Assembly: GCA_015179125.1 (NCBI GenBank)
Contig: WHVA01000003.1
Coordinates: forward strand, 532,001-596,000
Direction of reading: 5' to 3'
DNA: 64,000 bases
DNA from: Gautieria morchelliformis
Taxonomy: Eukaryota; Basidiomycota; Agaricomycetes; Gomphales; Gomphaceae
Under the pieces are notes generated by a model. That model had not been told where the DNA came from. It did no database searches and worked only from the letters and a program-made list of their open reading frames with translations. Position numbers and translations under genes: made by a program. The first letter of the stretch is position 1, and each line of letters opens with the position of its first letter. Shown here piece after piece: positions 22,441 to 32,076 of this stretch.

Positions 22441-23039
22441 TTATATGGGGCCTTGGCCGTAGACTGCGCTGACACCAGCTTTTGAGCCGTTGGTGATAAC
22501 CCAGGTGGGTTCTGGGTTCCATGCGTCAACTGGACGCAGGATCAGGGCCTTACAGGCCAATTCCTTAATGCTTTGCCAGCATTTGTCAAGAAGCAGGGTC
22601 CATTCGAATGGACGGTTGTTATGCATGCAGCCCAACAAGGGGGTTGTGTATGTGCTAACATCCGGCATGTAGTGTGGCAGGTATTGTACCAGCCATGTGC
22701 TGCATCTTGTCCTCATCTGCATGTACACCTTGGCCATTGATGATGTGGCCAAGGCACTCCATTCTTATGGAATAGAGATCTACATTTTTCTTGGTTAGGA
22801 AAAGGTGGTTCTTCCTCAGTCTGTCAAAGACTATGTGGTGGTGTTCCTCGTGCTTCTGTATCGAGAGTGAGAATATGAATATGTCATCCACGTATACATG
22901 GACAAAGCAACCTATCCAGTCACAGAAGATTGCCATCATCAGCCATTGGAATGGCGATAGCGCATTGCAATCTCCCATTTATATCACTTGGCTCCTGAAG
23001 GTGCCAAGGATCGTAGCAAAGGCGGTCTTTGCTATGTGA
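22441..23039 (-). pseudogene. Gypsy reverse transcriptase fragment
   Basis: On the minus strand, TAFATILGTFRSQVI, GDCNALSPFQ and then FVHVYVDDIFIFS (the YxDD catalytic box) are followed by ECLGHIINGQGVHADEDKM and the connection segment HNNRPFEWTLLLDKCW. These are consecutive RT pieces separated by frameshifts near 22980 and 22660. It is opposite in orientation to the family C relic on its left, so it derives from another insertion. Confidence 0.8.
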
Positions 23040-23326
23040 TCCAGGTGAATCAAAATCTGCTCATTTGCTTCAGACATATCTGTCACAATCCTAACCCAAA
23101 ACATTACTCACTGCACCTCTCTCAACCCTTTCACCTGCAATACATCCATGCCACTACCCTTCAGACTCCACCCTTGATCACGCACAAACACACATGATCC
23201 ACCACAGCATCCCATCAACCCGCAGACATGCAGCCGATCTGGCGACCCACAAATCCACCCCTGAACCGAGACAAAGCCTGAGCCCAAGACGCATTGATCT
23301 GTGGAGTAACTCGATGGCTAGCCCGT

Positions 23327-23981
23327 TGTTACACGACCGTGCATTTCCGACTTCCGACCTTCAGTTCTGCAACACTTTCCGCCCCTCCGATATTTCCAAC
23401 ATTCCGCCCCTTGTTCTACTCCCTTGTTCTTTCGACTCTATTACTCGGACCCACCGGACCCACTTCATCGTTCATCAAGACCATATGTCCGGCCCTCCTT
23501 GTGTTTCGTTGTCAGATATGTTTTCCCGACCCCTTGTTCTTCGCCATTGTTTTACCTTACCCTGAACCCCCCTTGTAGTCCCATTGTTCCCAGTTGGTTA
23601 GTTCCCATGCATTGTCTACCCGACTTCCGCTTCCCCCAGAATTTGCTTAGTACCATCCCATTACCTGTTGTCTCAGCTCTTTGTATAAAAGCCTGTCATG
23701 TATGTCTGTTATTCTGCAATCAGATAATCGCCTTCAATACTTGATTTCCTTCGCTCCATCTCCTGTTCCTAGCACAGTGAGTCTAGCAAGACCTCTGTCT
23801 CTCCGCCTTCCGTTTTCCGCCTCCGTTCCGCCTCAAGTTCTGACCAACCTTTAGTTCAGTACCTTCCGACTTCCGACTCATTCCGAAATACCTAGGACGA
23901 TAGTTCATTGGGGGTGCAACCTACATGTTGAAGCCACTGTCCTTTCCAGTTCCGACTTAGCGGAAATCTCGATACGTAACA
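23327..23981 (+). mobile_element. Solo LTR with CCCGT target duplication
   Basis: A 655-bp LTR from TGTTACACGACC to GATACGTAACA, flanked by CCCGT at 23322-23326 and 23982-23986. It is related to the LTR of the intact element at 26217-34184 (TTCCGACTTCCGACC near the start, TATAAAAG at about 23684, AATCAGATAAT shortly after). No internal region remains. Confidence 0.93.
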
Positions 23982-24399
23982 CCCGTCCCACACATCCTCC
24001 CCTTTCTGTTTCTTTCTTTCTCCCCTTTCTTTCGAAAAAACATGTCTCACCTCTGATACCTTTAATCACACACATCCCTTCCAATTATCTCACTTCTGAT
24101 GCTTTTAACTAAAACACACTCCATCCCAATCCGCATGACACGTACCCACTGCAGCACCCGGCGCACTGACCCCTGAGCCGCATACACATGTACACCTACA
24201 TGTCCATTCCCTTTACATTGTAGCACATTCCACACAACAGATAAATAGCTATGCTATGTATCGTACCCCGCCAGTTAATTGAACTCACCCATTTCACATA
24301 AATCTTCACATTGAAAGACACTGCTCGCACTGCATCTATCTCATTGCACACTTATCCTGTGCAAGCTATCTCCTTTAAAAACAACTATATACCCTCGTT
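23982..24399. other. Non-coding, pyrimidine-rich stretch
   Basis: Contains runs of C and T (CCTTTCTGTTTCTTTCTTTC) and no recognisable gene. Probably remnant retroelement DNA into which the solo LTR on its left inserted. Confidence 0.4.
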
Positions 24400-24972
24400 G
24401 GTCAGAATACCTCTCTCAGTTCAACCTCGCCATCTGTTTCCGACCTGGTCGCCTCGGAATGAAGCCTGACTCTCTCACTAGACGATGGGACGTCTACCTT
24501 AAAGAGGGGAATAGCGACTATGGACTTGGCTTCAGCTTATGTGCTGCGCCGACCCTACGCACGAGTCCCAACTTCGGAGGTAAACGAATAAGAGGCAAGG
24601 TTTGGCTCAAGAGGCGAAGGCTTAGAAACTTACTAAGGATCAAGAGGTACGATAGTTGATTTTCAGACTGAGGAGTAGGAATGCATACAGGGGGGTTTAT
24701 ATATGAGCGAGAGTAAGGGTCAGGGGCGAGCATATTCGGAGGGGGTCAGGGCGAGGTCAGGGCGAAGTCAATATACGAATGATGCATGATGGAACGGGAT
24801 CAGTAACTAAGGGGATTTGGGCATGGGATCAAGGTCGGATATGAGCTCAAGCTCGGGCTCAGGCTCGGGCGCAGGATTAGAATCACAAGTACTCGGGCAT
24901 GAGTATCACAAGGCTCGGGCTCGGAAAAAGGGTTGTACTGGTAAGTAACCGGCCAAAGGCTGGGTCCTTACA
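24400..24972. mobile_element. Gypsy pol scrap joined to an LTR fragment
   Basis: 24400-24515 (plus) encodes [15 protein letters not shown] and [14 protein letters not shown], the end of a gypsy RNase H region as in the elements at 26-34 and 38-45 kb. From 24516 the DNA switches to a 5'-truncated copy of the LTR also present at 38020-38577, in minus orientation, ending CCTTACA at 24972. The joint is a rearrangement or truncated insertion. Confidence 0.7.
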
Positions 24973-26211
24973 GATACGTAACAGATACCTTGCCTGTGGG
25001 GATGATCTCGTTCCCTACACAGATCATCCCTGGACTTGAGAAGTCCAAGGTGATGCCAAATCTCCTTAGGAATGGCATCCCCAGGATCACATCATAATAT
25101 TTGATGTTGGATATGTTGAAGTACTCCATGTAAGTTTCACGACCAAATTTAATGGTCGTGTTTGTTCCATAGTTGATTGTGGAGCGACTGCCTATGCAGG
25201 CTAATTGCTGTTGGGTGCATTTATGCTCCTGCACCAAAATCAAGCATAATATATTCAATTTGTTGTATGGTGTTCCAATCTCTTCTCACATTGTTCTTGT
25301 ACCATGCATCCATTTCTCTGATTATTTTCGAAATTTCCCAGTCACTCCCTACCTCTCCATTTCATTTTGTTATTTCTATTTTCACAAGCGGCTGCACCCA
25401 GCGGAGTCTGAAATGACTTCGATGAGCTCTTGGGCGCTAAAGGGCCGGGTAGTAGTACATGCACAGTGAGACAGATTTCCCCCTCTCTCAGTGACAACTA
25501 AATTCACTGAGAGAGGCAAGTAAATTAGTCTAGTGTTCTTTCGATTTATTGACCTAGAAATCCTCTGTAGTGAATTAATTTCTAGGTAGTGTATAATATA
25601 TTTATAGTGACAACTAAATTCACTGAGAGAGTGAATTTCTAGTCTATTCTTTTGAACAACAAGTCCATACCTACTGCCTATAATCCCTGTCTACTACAAT
25701 TGCAGCGCAATTGGCTAGTCCAGGGCGAATGTTTTCATCCCTGTAGCACATGTGAACTCGGGGGATAGCAGCGCCCCTTCACTCCCGCTATCAAGCAGGC
25801 AGTGGGCCTTCACACCATTTATTTCTCAGTACCCCAAGAGGGCATGGTTTTTGTTTTGTGGCTGTGTTGGCCATGTCCAGTGTTTGCTTTAATGGTGATA
25901 CACCAGTGTGGCCACCTTGTCTGGTGTGTCTGATGTGTGGGTGGCCATGACTTTTGTGGCGGTTTCGTCCTTCAGCGCGATTCTGATTGCACTGGATCTG
26001 TAGGTGGTCATGTTATCTTCCACCTCTTCATCCCATTCATAGTATTGGGATGTTTGGGTTCCCACTCATCAGCGGGCATGTCTCTGTTGTCCAGAGACTC
26101 ATTGGGTTGGGGCTCACCCTCCCCCTCTTCATCAATCTGCTGAAGAGAATTTTGCTCGGGATCCGGATCCGGATCCTTGTCATCATTATTGTGCCTTGGG
26201 GGATGGTTGTA
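24973..26211 (-). pseudogene. Gypsy gag-protease relic
   Basis: The clearest part (24968-25258) encodes GSRSTINYGTNTTIKFG, YYDVILGMPFLRRFGITLDF and GNEIIPTGK, the protease fold and linker of a fungal gypsy pol. Upstream in the minus sense, broken pieces such as WNTIQQIEYIM and an acidic stretch (PDPDPEQNSLQQIDEEGEGE) fit the gag/protease junction. No frame is intact. The left LTR of the intact element inserted just beyond its end. Confidence 0.65.
25483..25640. repeat. Cluster of small inverted and direct repeats
   Basis: CTCTCTCAGTG (25483-25493) pairs with CACTGAGAGAG (25505-25515). The block GTGACAACTAAATTCACTGAG recurs at about 25608. Between them CCTAGAAAT and ATTTCTAGG form another hairpin. 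It may be a degraded MITE; no ends can be fixed. Confidence 0.7.
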
Positions 26212-26216
26212 ACTGT

Positions 26217-26899
26217 TGTTACGTATCGAGATTTCCACTAAGTCGGAACTGGAAAGGACAGCGGCTTCAACTTATAGGTTGCGCCCCCGATGAACTATCG
26301 TCCTAGGTATTTCGGAAATGAGCCGGAAGTCGGAAAGTACTGGACCAGAGGTTTGGTCGGAACTTGAGTCGGAACTGAGGCGGAAAGCGGAAGACCGAGA
26401 GACTGAGATCTTGCTAGACTCGCTGTGCTAAGAACAGGAGATGGAGCGAAGGAAATCAAGTATCGAAGGTGATTATCTGATTGCAGAATAACAGACATAC
26501 ATGAGGGGGTTTTTATACAAAGCGCAGAGCAACAAGTAATGGTGTTGTACTAAGCAAATTCCGGAGGAAGCGGAAGTCGAGTACAATGTGTGGGAACTAA
26601 CTTATTGGGAACAATGGGACTACAAGGGGGGTTCAGGGTAAGGTAGAACAATGGCAAAGAACAAGGGGTCGGAAGAACATATCTGACAACGAACTACAAG
26701 GGTGACCGGATATATGGTTTTGATGGATGGCGAGGTGGGTCCGGTGGGTCCGAGTAATAGAGTCGAAAGAACAAGGGAAATGTACAAGGGGCGGAATGTC
26801 GGAAATGTCGGAGGGGCGGAACGTTGTGGCGGAACTATTGGAGAGGCGGAATGTATGGCGGAACTGAGGGTCGGAAGTCGGAAATGAACGGTTGTAACA
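26217..26899 (-). repeat. 3' LTR of element 1
   Basis: 683 bp, TGTTAC...GTAACA at the ends, identical by eye to 33502-34184. It contains 18 copies of CGGAA on the plus strand against one TTCCG, several as close direct repeats such as CGGAAGTCGGAA. Confidence 0.97.
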
Positions 26900-26944
26900 G
26901 TATCTCCCTTCTAAGGTCGAGCCCCGCGAGACCACAAGTCGGAA

Positions 26945-26986
26945 TCACGTGACCTGTGAACAAACGCGTCGGAGTTTTGAAATATA
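26945..26986 (+). promoter_or_regulatory. Possible promoter of the antisense ORF
   Basis: Between the LTR edge and the antisense start codon (27023) lie the palindrome TCACGTGA (26945-26952, a bHLH-type site) and an AT-rich GAAATATA (about 26979-26986), some 40 nt before the ATG. This could start transcription opposite to gag-pol. It is only sequence-based. Confidence 0.35.
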
Positions 26987-27022
26987 GGCGGGAAACAAGA
27001 CGCGTCTTCTGTTTACTCCATC

Positions 27023-28228
27023 ATGAGCTCTTCAGTCGATTTCTCTAAAATGTCCAGTGCCGAGATGAAGCAGCACTTTGCTGATATTCTTGCGCAGAAG
27101 GAACTGGCCGAGAAGCGCGAGGCCGAGGAAGCCGCGCGGAAAGAGAGGGAGCGGCTGGAGGAGGAGCGCAAGGAACTGGAGCGTCGGGAGCAGGAACGGA
27201 AGGAGAAGGAGGAGCGTGACCGTAAGCGTCGCGAGGAGGAGTCGCGCGCCCGTGAAGAACAACGGAAACGGGATGCGGCCGAAAAGGCTGCGGAAGAAAA
27301 GGCCGTGGCGGAAAAGGCAGGGAGGTTCCGGGTGAGTCGGAAATGTCGTGGGGAGGTTCCGGAGCTCACAGAGAACTGCCAGAGAGTTGCCGATTCCGAG
27401 GGGGAGTCGGAAGCGGAAAGTACGCCGACTCCAGAGGGCAAGGGGAAGCAAAAAGAAAGTGCTCCCATGCCGAACGTAGTTGAGGAGCGGAAACGGAGGG
27501 CGGACGAGTTCCAGCAGGCTCGGAAAGAGAAACTGGCTCGGATACTGGAGTTGCGAGAGCTGGGGCCGGAAAATCCTGCGACCCGGAAAAGGAAGACCAG
27601 GGACGGTGAGGAGGAGAAGGCTCCTTGCGATACGTGTGAGGTCAAGGGCCTGGAGTGCGTGTGGTCGGAAAATCCGCGGGAGACGGCCTGCGAACGGTGC
27701 CGGGACAAGAAGTGCCGTTGCGTGGTGGATGGGTGTGCCGCGAGGGTGGAGCGGAAACGGCGCAGGGTTGAGACCGAGGGGCCTGAAACCCCCAAGTCAA
27801 AACCGGGACCAAGCGGGAAGAAGGCGGAGGGGTTTCCGGTGACCGGAACATCGGAGACAGCGGTGCTGAACCGCTTCAGCATGGCATCTCCGCTGCTAGA
27901 CATCGCGGAGTCGCTGAGGGGGATCCGGAAAACCCAACGCGGGATCCGGAAACTGCTGACGGATATGGCGGTGGTTCAGGAACAGCAGTTGCTGTCGTTC
28001 CAGAACCAGATGACCGTCATGTCGGCGGTCCTGGAGCAGTTCAAGCGCGAGTACCGGTGGCGGAACGAGATGGTCCGGGAAAGGATGGAACCGCGGGTGC
28101 AGGAGGAGAACGGGGCGGAAACGAGGGAACGGGTAGACACGGAGTTGGTGGTCGTCGAGGTAGAAGGGTCGGAAAAGGATCCGGAAGCGGAAAGGGAGGT
28201 CGAGGCGGAGACCATGAGGGAGGAGTAG
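27023..28228 (+). CDS. Antisense accessory ORF: coiled coil plus Zn2Cys6-like cluster
   Basis: Intact 401-codon ORF on the strand opposite gag-pol, lying between the pol stop and the 3' LTR. Residues about 10-95 are a highly charged coiled coil rich in Glu, Lys and Arg. Cysteines 202, 205, 212, 223, 226 and 233 are spaced C-x2-C-x6-C-x10-C-x2-C-x6-C, within the usual range of fungal Zn2Cys6 DNA-binding clusters, and are followed by basic residues (VERKRRRVE). Residues about 285-350 form a second predicted helical segment (LLDIAESLRGIRKTQRGIRK). No retroviral protein is recognised. A relic with the same six-cysteine spacing is at 62960-64000, and a related C-terminal piece is at 45524-45895 in the same antisense position of element 2. 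Function is not known; a DNA-binding regulator of the element is my inference. Confidence 0.78.
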   Translation: MSSSVDFSKMSSAEMKQHFADILAQKELAEKREAEEAARKERERLEEERKELERREQERKEKEERDRKRREEESRAREEQRKRDAAEKAAEEKAVAEKAGRFRVSRKCRGEVPELTENCQRVADSEGESEAESTPTPEGKGKQKESAPMPNVVEERKRRADEFQQARKEKLARILELRELGPENPATRKRKTRDGEEEKAPCDTCEVKGLECVWSENPRETACERCRDKKCRCVVDGCAARVERKRRRVETEGPETPKSKPGPSGKKAEGFPVTGTSETAVLNRFSMASPLLDIAESLRGIRKTQRGIRKLLTDMAVVQEQQLLSFQNQMTVMSAVLEQFKREYRWRNEMVRERMEPRVQEENGAETRERVDTELVVVEVEGSEKDPEAEREVEAETMREE

Positions 28229-28338
28229 ATGTCGAAAAACCTGTAGATAATTTCTTGAAGTGTCGGAAAATAGGATATCGGAAGATTAATCGTTTTTTTT
28301 TTTTTGATAAATGTCCTGAGAACTGTGAAAGCAATGGT

Positions 28339-28374
28339 GTCGGAAATGAGGTCGGAAATGAGGTCGGAAATGAC
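28339..28374. repeat. Three 12-bp units GTCGGAAATGAG
   Basis: Three tandem copies, the last diverging at its final bases, sit at the junction of the pol stop and the spacer to the antisense ORF. Each contains CGGAA, the motif enriched across the element. Confidence 0.9.
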
Positions 28375-31051
28375 TAGGGCGCGGGAATGGGGCCAGGCTT
28401 GTCAGGATATGACTTGTGGAAATCAGAGACGAGGTCAGAGGCGTGGTCAAGTTCCGTGGCGGAAATCCACGAAGTCTCTTCGTCAGTGTTTTCATAGCCT
28501 GCCCACTTGACTAGGTACTGGAGTTGGCAGCGGTATCTTCTGTCGAGCTTGGAGTTGAGAATTTCCGAAATCTCATATTCCGGTTCTCCGTCGATGACGA
28601 CTGGCGGAGGCGGAGGTTGTTCTCGATTCGGAATTGTATTCGGAACTGCGGGTTCAAGCATGGAGACATGGAATACCGGATGTACTGCGCGCATATTGTC
28701 AGGAAGTCTGAGGGTGAAAGAACGACTGCCGGCCTTAGCGATGATCTCGTAAGGACCGAGGTATTTCTCAGAGAGCTTCTTCGAGGGGCGAGTGGTGCGG
28801 AAGTTTTCCGCTTTGACAAAGGCTTTGTCGCCTATCTCGAATGCCGGTTGCGGAAGGCGTTTCCGATCGGCGGAAGTTTGGTATCTCTTCTGGGCAGCGG
28901 TAATGTTCTCTCGGAGGTGCTGGTGAAGGTCGTCAAGTTCCACAACGAAATCTCGGGCTCTTGCAGAGGCGAGGTCGCGTTCAGGGTGGATGGCGAGATT
29001 CGGGTGGTAGCCCTTGTTGGCATAAAAGGGTGAAATTCCGGTGGTAGCGGAAGGCGCGTTGTTGTAGGCAAATTCCGCGAGCGGAAGAAGGTCGGACCAA
29101 TTGCTATGTTGGTAGTTGCAATAGACGCGGAGATACTGCTCAAGGGTCTGATTAGTACGTTCCGTCTGTCCGTCTCCTTCGGGGTGATAACCGGAGGTGA
29201 AGTGGAGTTTCATGTCGAGAGCCTTGCCGAGCGTGCGGAAAAAGGATGACACAAATTCGGATCCACGGTCGGAAGTGACATGGGAAGGTATTCCGTGCTT
29301 GGAAAAGACGTGGAGCACAAAGAGCTGTGCGAGCTGGGCGGAAGTTATGGTGTCGTAGGTCGGAATAAAGATGGACTGCTTTGTGAGGCGGTCAACGATC
29401 ACTAGAATGGTATCATAGCCAGATGACTTAGGAAGTTTCTCAATGAAATCCATGGATATCGAATTCCACGGTTGTTCCGGGATCGGAAGTTGCTTCAGGA
29501 GGCCGTAGGGTTTGTGACGTTGAGGCTTGGCTCGCATACAGGTGGTGCATGACTTGCAGTAGTCTTGGACCATCGTGCGGAGGAGAGGCCAAGTATAGGT
29601 ACGTCGGATTATGTCGAGGGTCTTGTTCTGGCCTTGGTGTCCTGAGAGCGGATGATCGTGGCTTTGCTGGAGCACGCGAAGTCGTAGATCGTTGGTGTCC
29701 GGAACGTAAATCCGGGACTTGTACCGGAGAAATCCGTCGGAATCGAGGGACCATCCAGGACTGGTGCGGTCATCGAGGTGGGCTGCGGAGGTGGGGTCGG
29801 AACGGAGTGCGGATCGGATGTCGGAATGGAGAGACTCGGTGTCCATAATAATTGAGGCGCGGAGTAGTGGAAACTGCAATGCTGTGGCACGCAGGGACGA
29901 TGCCAGTTGCTCAGTGGAGAATACTGGGCGGAAATTGTGCGGATTAACGCTGGCATAGTCGCTACTTCCCTCTTTTGGGTAGACGTCCCAACGTCTAGTG
30001 AGCGCGTCGGGTTTTGCTCCGAGCTTTCCGGGGCGGAAACGGATCACCATGTTGAACTGTGAGAGGTATTCAGACCAGCGGACTTGACGGCGAGTCAAAA
30101 TCTTAGTGGTTGCAAAATACTCAAGGTTCTTATGATCCGTTACAACGTCGACCGGATAAGTTGGACCTTCGAGGTAATGTCTCCAGATTTTGAAGGCTTC
30201 GAAAATCGCAAGTAGTTCCTTATCGTGGACGTCGTAGTTGAGTTCCGCGGCGGAAAACGTGCGGGAATGAAAGGCGATCGGATGAATTTCTCCGTCGTCG
30301 GGTGAAATGATGGAAAGAATGGCGGCTAGCGCGTAGTCAGAAGCGTCGGTTTCGAGTACAAGTTGGGCATCAGGAATCCAGAAACCGAGTATGGGAGCCG
30401 TGGTGAAGGCCGATTTGAGAGCTTCAAATGCGGAACGGCATTCCGGTGTGAAATTCCATGGGGCACCCTTCCTGGTGAGACGCGTGAGCGGAACAGTAAT
30501 GTCGGAAAAATTATAAATGAAACGCCGGTAAAAGTTGGCGAAGCCAAGGAAAGACTGCACATCCTTAACACGTCGGGGTTCCGGCCATTCTTGAATTGCC
30601 TTGACCTTGTCCTCTGCCATGGTAAGACCTGTTGGAGAGAGGATGTAGCCGAGGTATTCGACCGTGTCGCGATGCCATTCGCATTTCTCTGCTTTTGCGT
30701 AGAGATGGTGTTTGCGTAGGCGGCGGAGTACTTCGCGGACATGTTCCCGATGTTTTTCCGGTGTGTCGGAATAGATGAGGATGTCGTCAATGTAGACTAG
30801 AACGCATACGTCGAGGAGGTCGGAAAATACGTCGTTCATGAATCGCTGAAAAGCGGCGGGAGCGTTGGTTAGACCAAAAGGCATGACAGTCCACTCAAAG
30901 GCACCATAGCGGGTGCGGAAGGTGGTCTTCCACTCGTCACCTTCCCGGATGCGGACAAGGTGATAAGCGTGCCGGAGGTCAATTTTGGTGTAGATCTTCG
31001 CCCTGCGGGGAGTGTCGAGTAAGTCGGAAATGCGCGGAAGCGGATATTTGT

Positions 31052-31060
31052 CCTTTTAGT
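31052..31060 (-). other. Frameshift point in element 1 RT
   Basis: Element 1 reads ACTAAAAGGAC where element 2 (about 42611) reads ACTACGAAGGAC: one base fewer plus a substitution. This moves RT into another frame just after the [12 protein letters not shown] motif. Confidence 0.8.
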
Positions 31061-32076
31061 GAGGGCATTGAGTCCGCGGAAATCGACGCAGAGGCGGAGA
31101 GATCCATCCTTCTTCTTGACGAAAAGGACCGGAGCGCCGTGCGGAGACAGCGAAGGGCGGATAAAGCCCATGTTGAGATGTTCATCGACGAACTCTCGGA
31201 GAGTCAGGAGTTCACTTTGCGAAAGGGAGTAGATCGGTCCAAGGGGCGGAGATGCTCCTTCTTCCAATTCTATCTTCAAGTCGTAAGGTCGATGTTCAGC
31301 AGGTTTGTCGGCTTTGGCCTTATTGAACACGTCCGGGAAGTCACGATATTCTTCCGGAACTGAGCTCATGTCGACCGGGGCGGAAGTCGAGGCGGAACGA
31401 GCCTTGACTGAAGCCGAATCGGAGAGGTGAAGCTGGAAAACGGTCGTATCATCTTGCCGTTGCAATACGCGGAAAGCGGTGGCGGAAACGAGCGCAATTC
31501 GAGGGGCTTCGAGGGGCGGAGGTGCTAAAGCGGGACCGGAGTGCGGAACTGAATCCACGAGCGGAGTTGCAGAAGAGGCCTGAGCCATCTTTGCGGACGA
31601 CGTCGGAATAGACGAAAGTTGATCCGGGGTACGGAACTGTATTTGACCCAATGCCCAGTTAATCGACGGATTATATCGGGTGAGCCAATTGTGTCCTAGT
31701 ACAACGGAGCAGCTAGCATCTAGCGGAGTAACGTAAAACGTAACTTCATGGTTGTCCCCAGTAGCGAAACGGATAGACAGATCCACAACTTGGGAAATTC
31801 CCGTGTTGGAAGACCCGTCGAAAAGGCGGAGCGGAATAGTCGGAATGTTGCGGGTCGGAAGTTTATGTTTCAAAACAAAGTCGGAATCGAGGAAACAATG
31901 AGTCGAACCGGAGTCGACCAGTGCTGTGAACGGGGGTGCGGAAATGGTGTCGGAAGTGAGCGGAACAGAGAGAGAGTCGGAGGACGAAAGAGCGGATGCG
32001 TTGAGTTTAACCTCGTTTGTCGCACGAATGGGGTCAACACAGCCCTCAGCTCGTGCGGAGGCCGGAGGACTGCTGA

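Noticed and set aside
27013..27903. 296-codon open frame on the minus strand over the antisense ORF; a similar one is open at 63179-63946
   Set aside because: It is a Ser/Arg-rich mirror of the charged coiled coil, with no domain, while the other strand keeps six spaced cysteines in two copies. That it is open in both copies is a caveat, but codon bias of the opposite strand can explain it.
27023..28228. Bona fide host transcription factor unrelated to the element
   Set aside because: It lies inside the target duplications and LTRs of a single insertion, and homologous pieces follow pol in element 2. Recent capture of a host gene remains possible at the family level.
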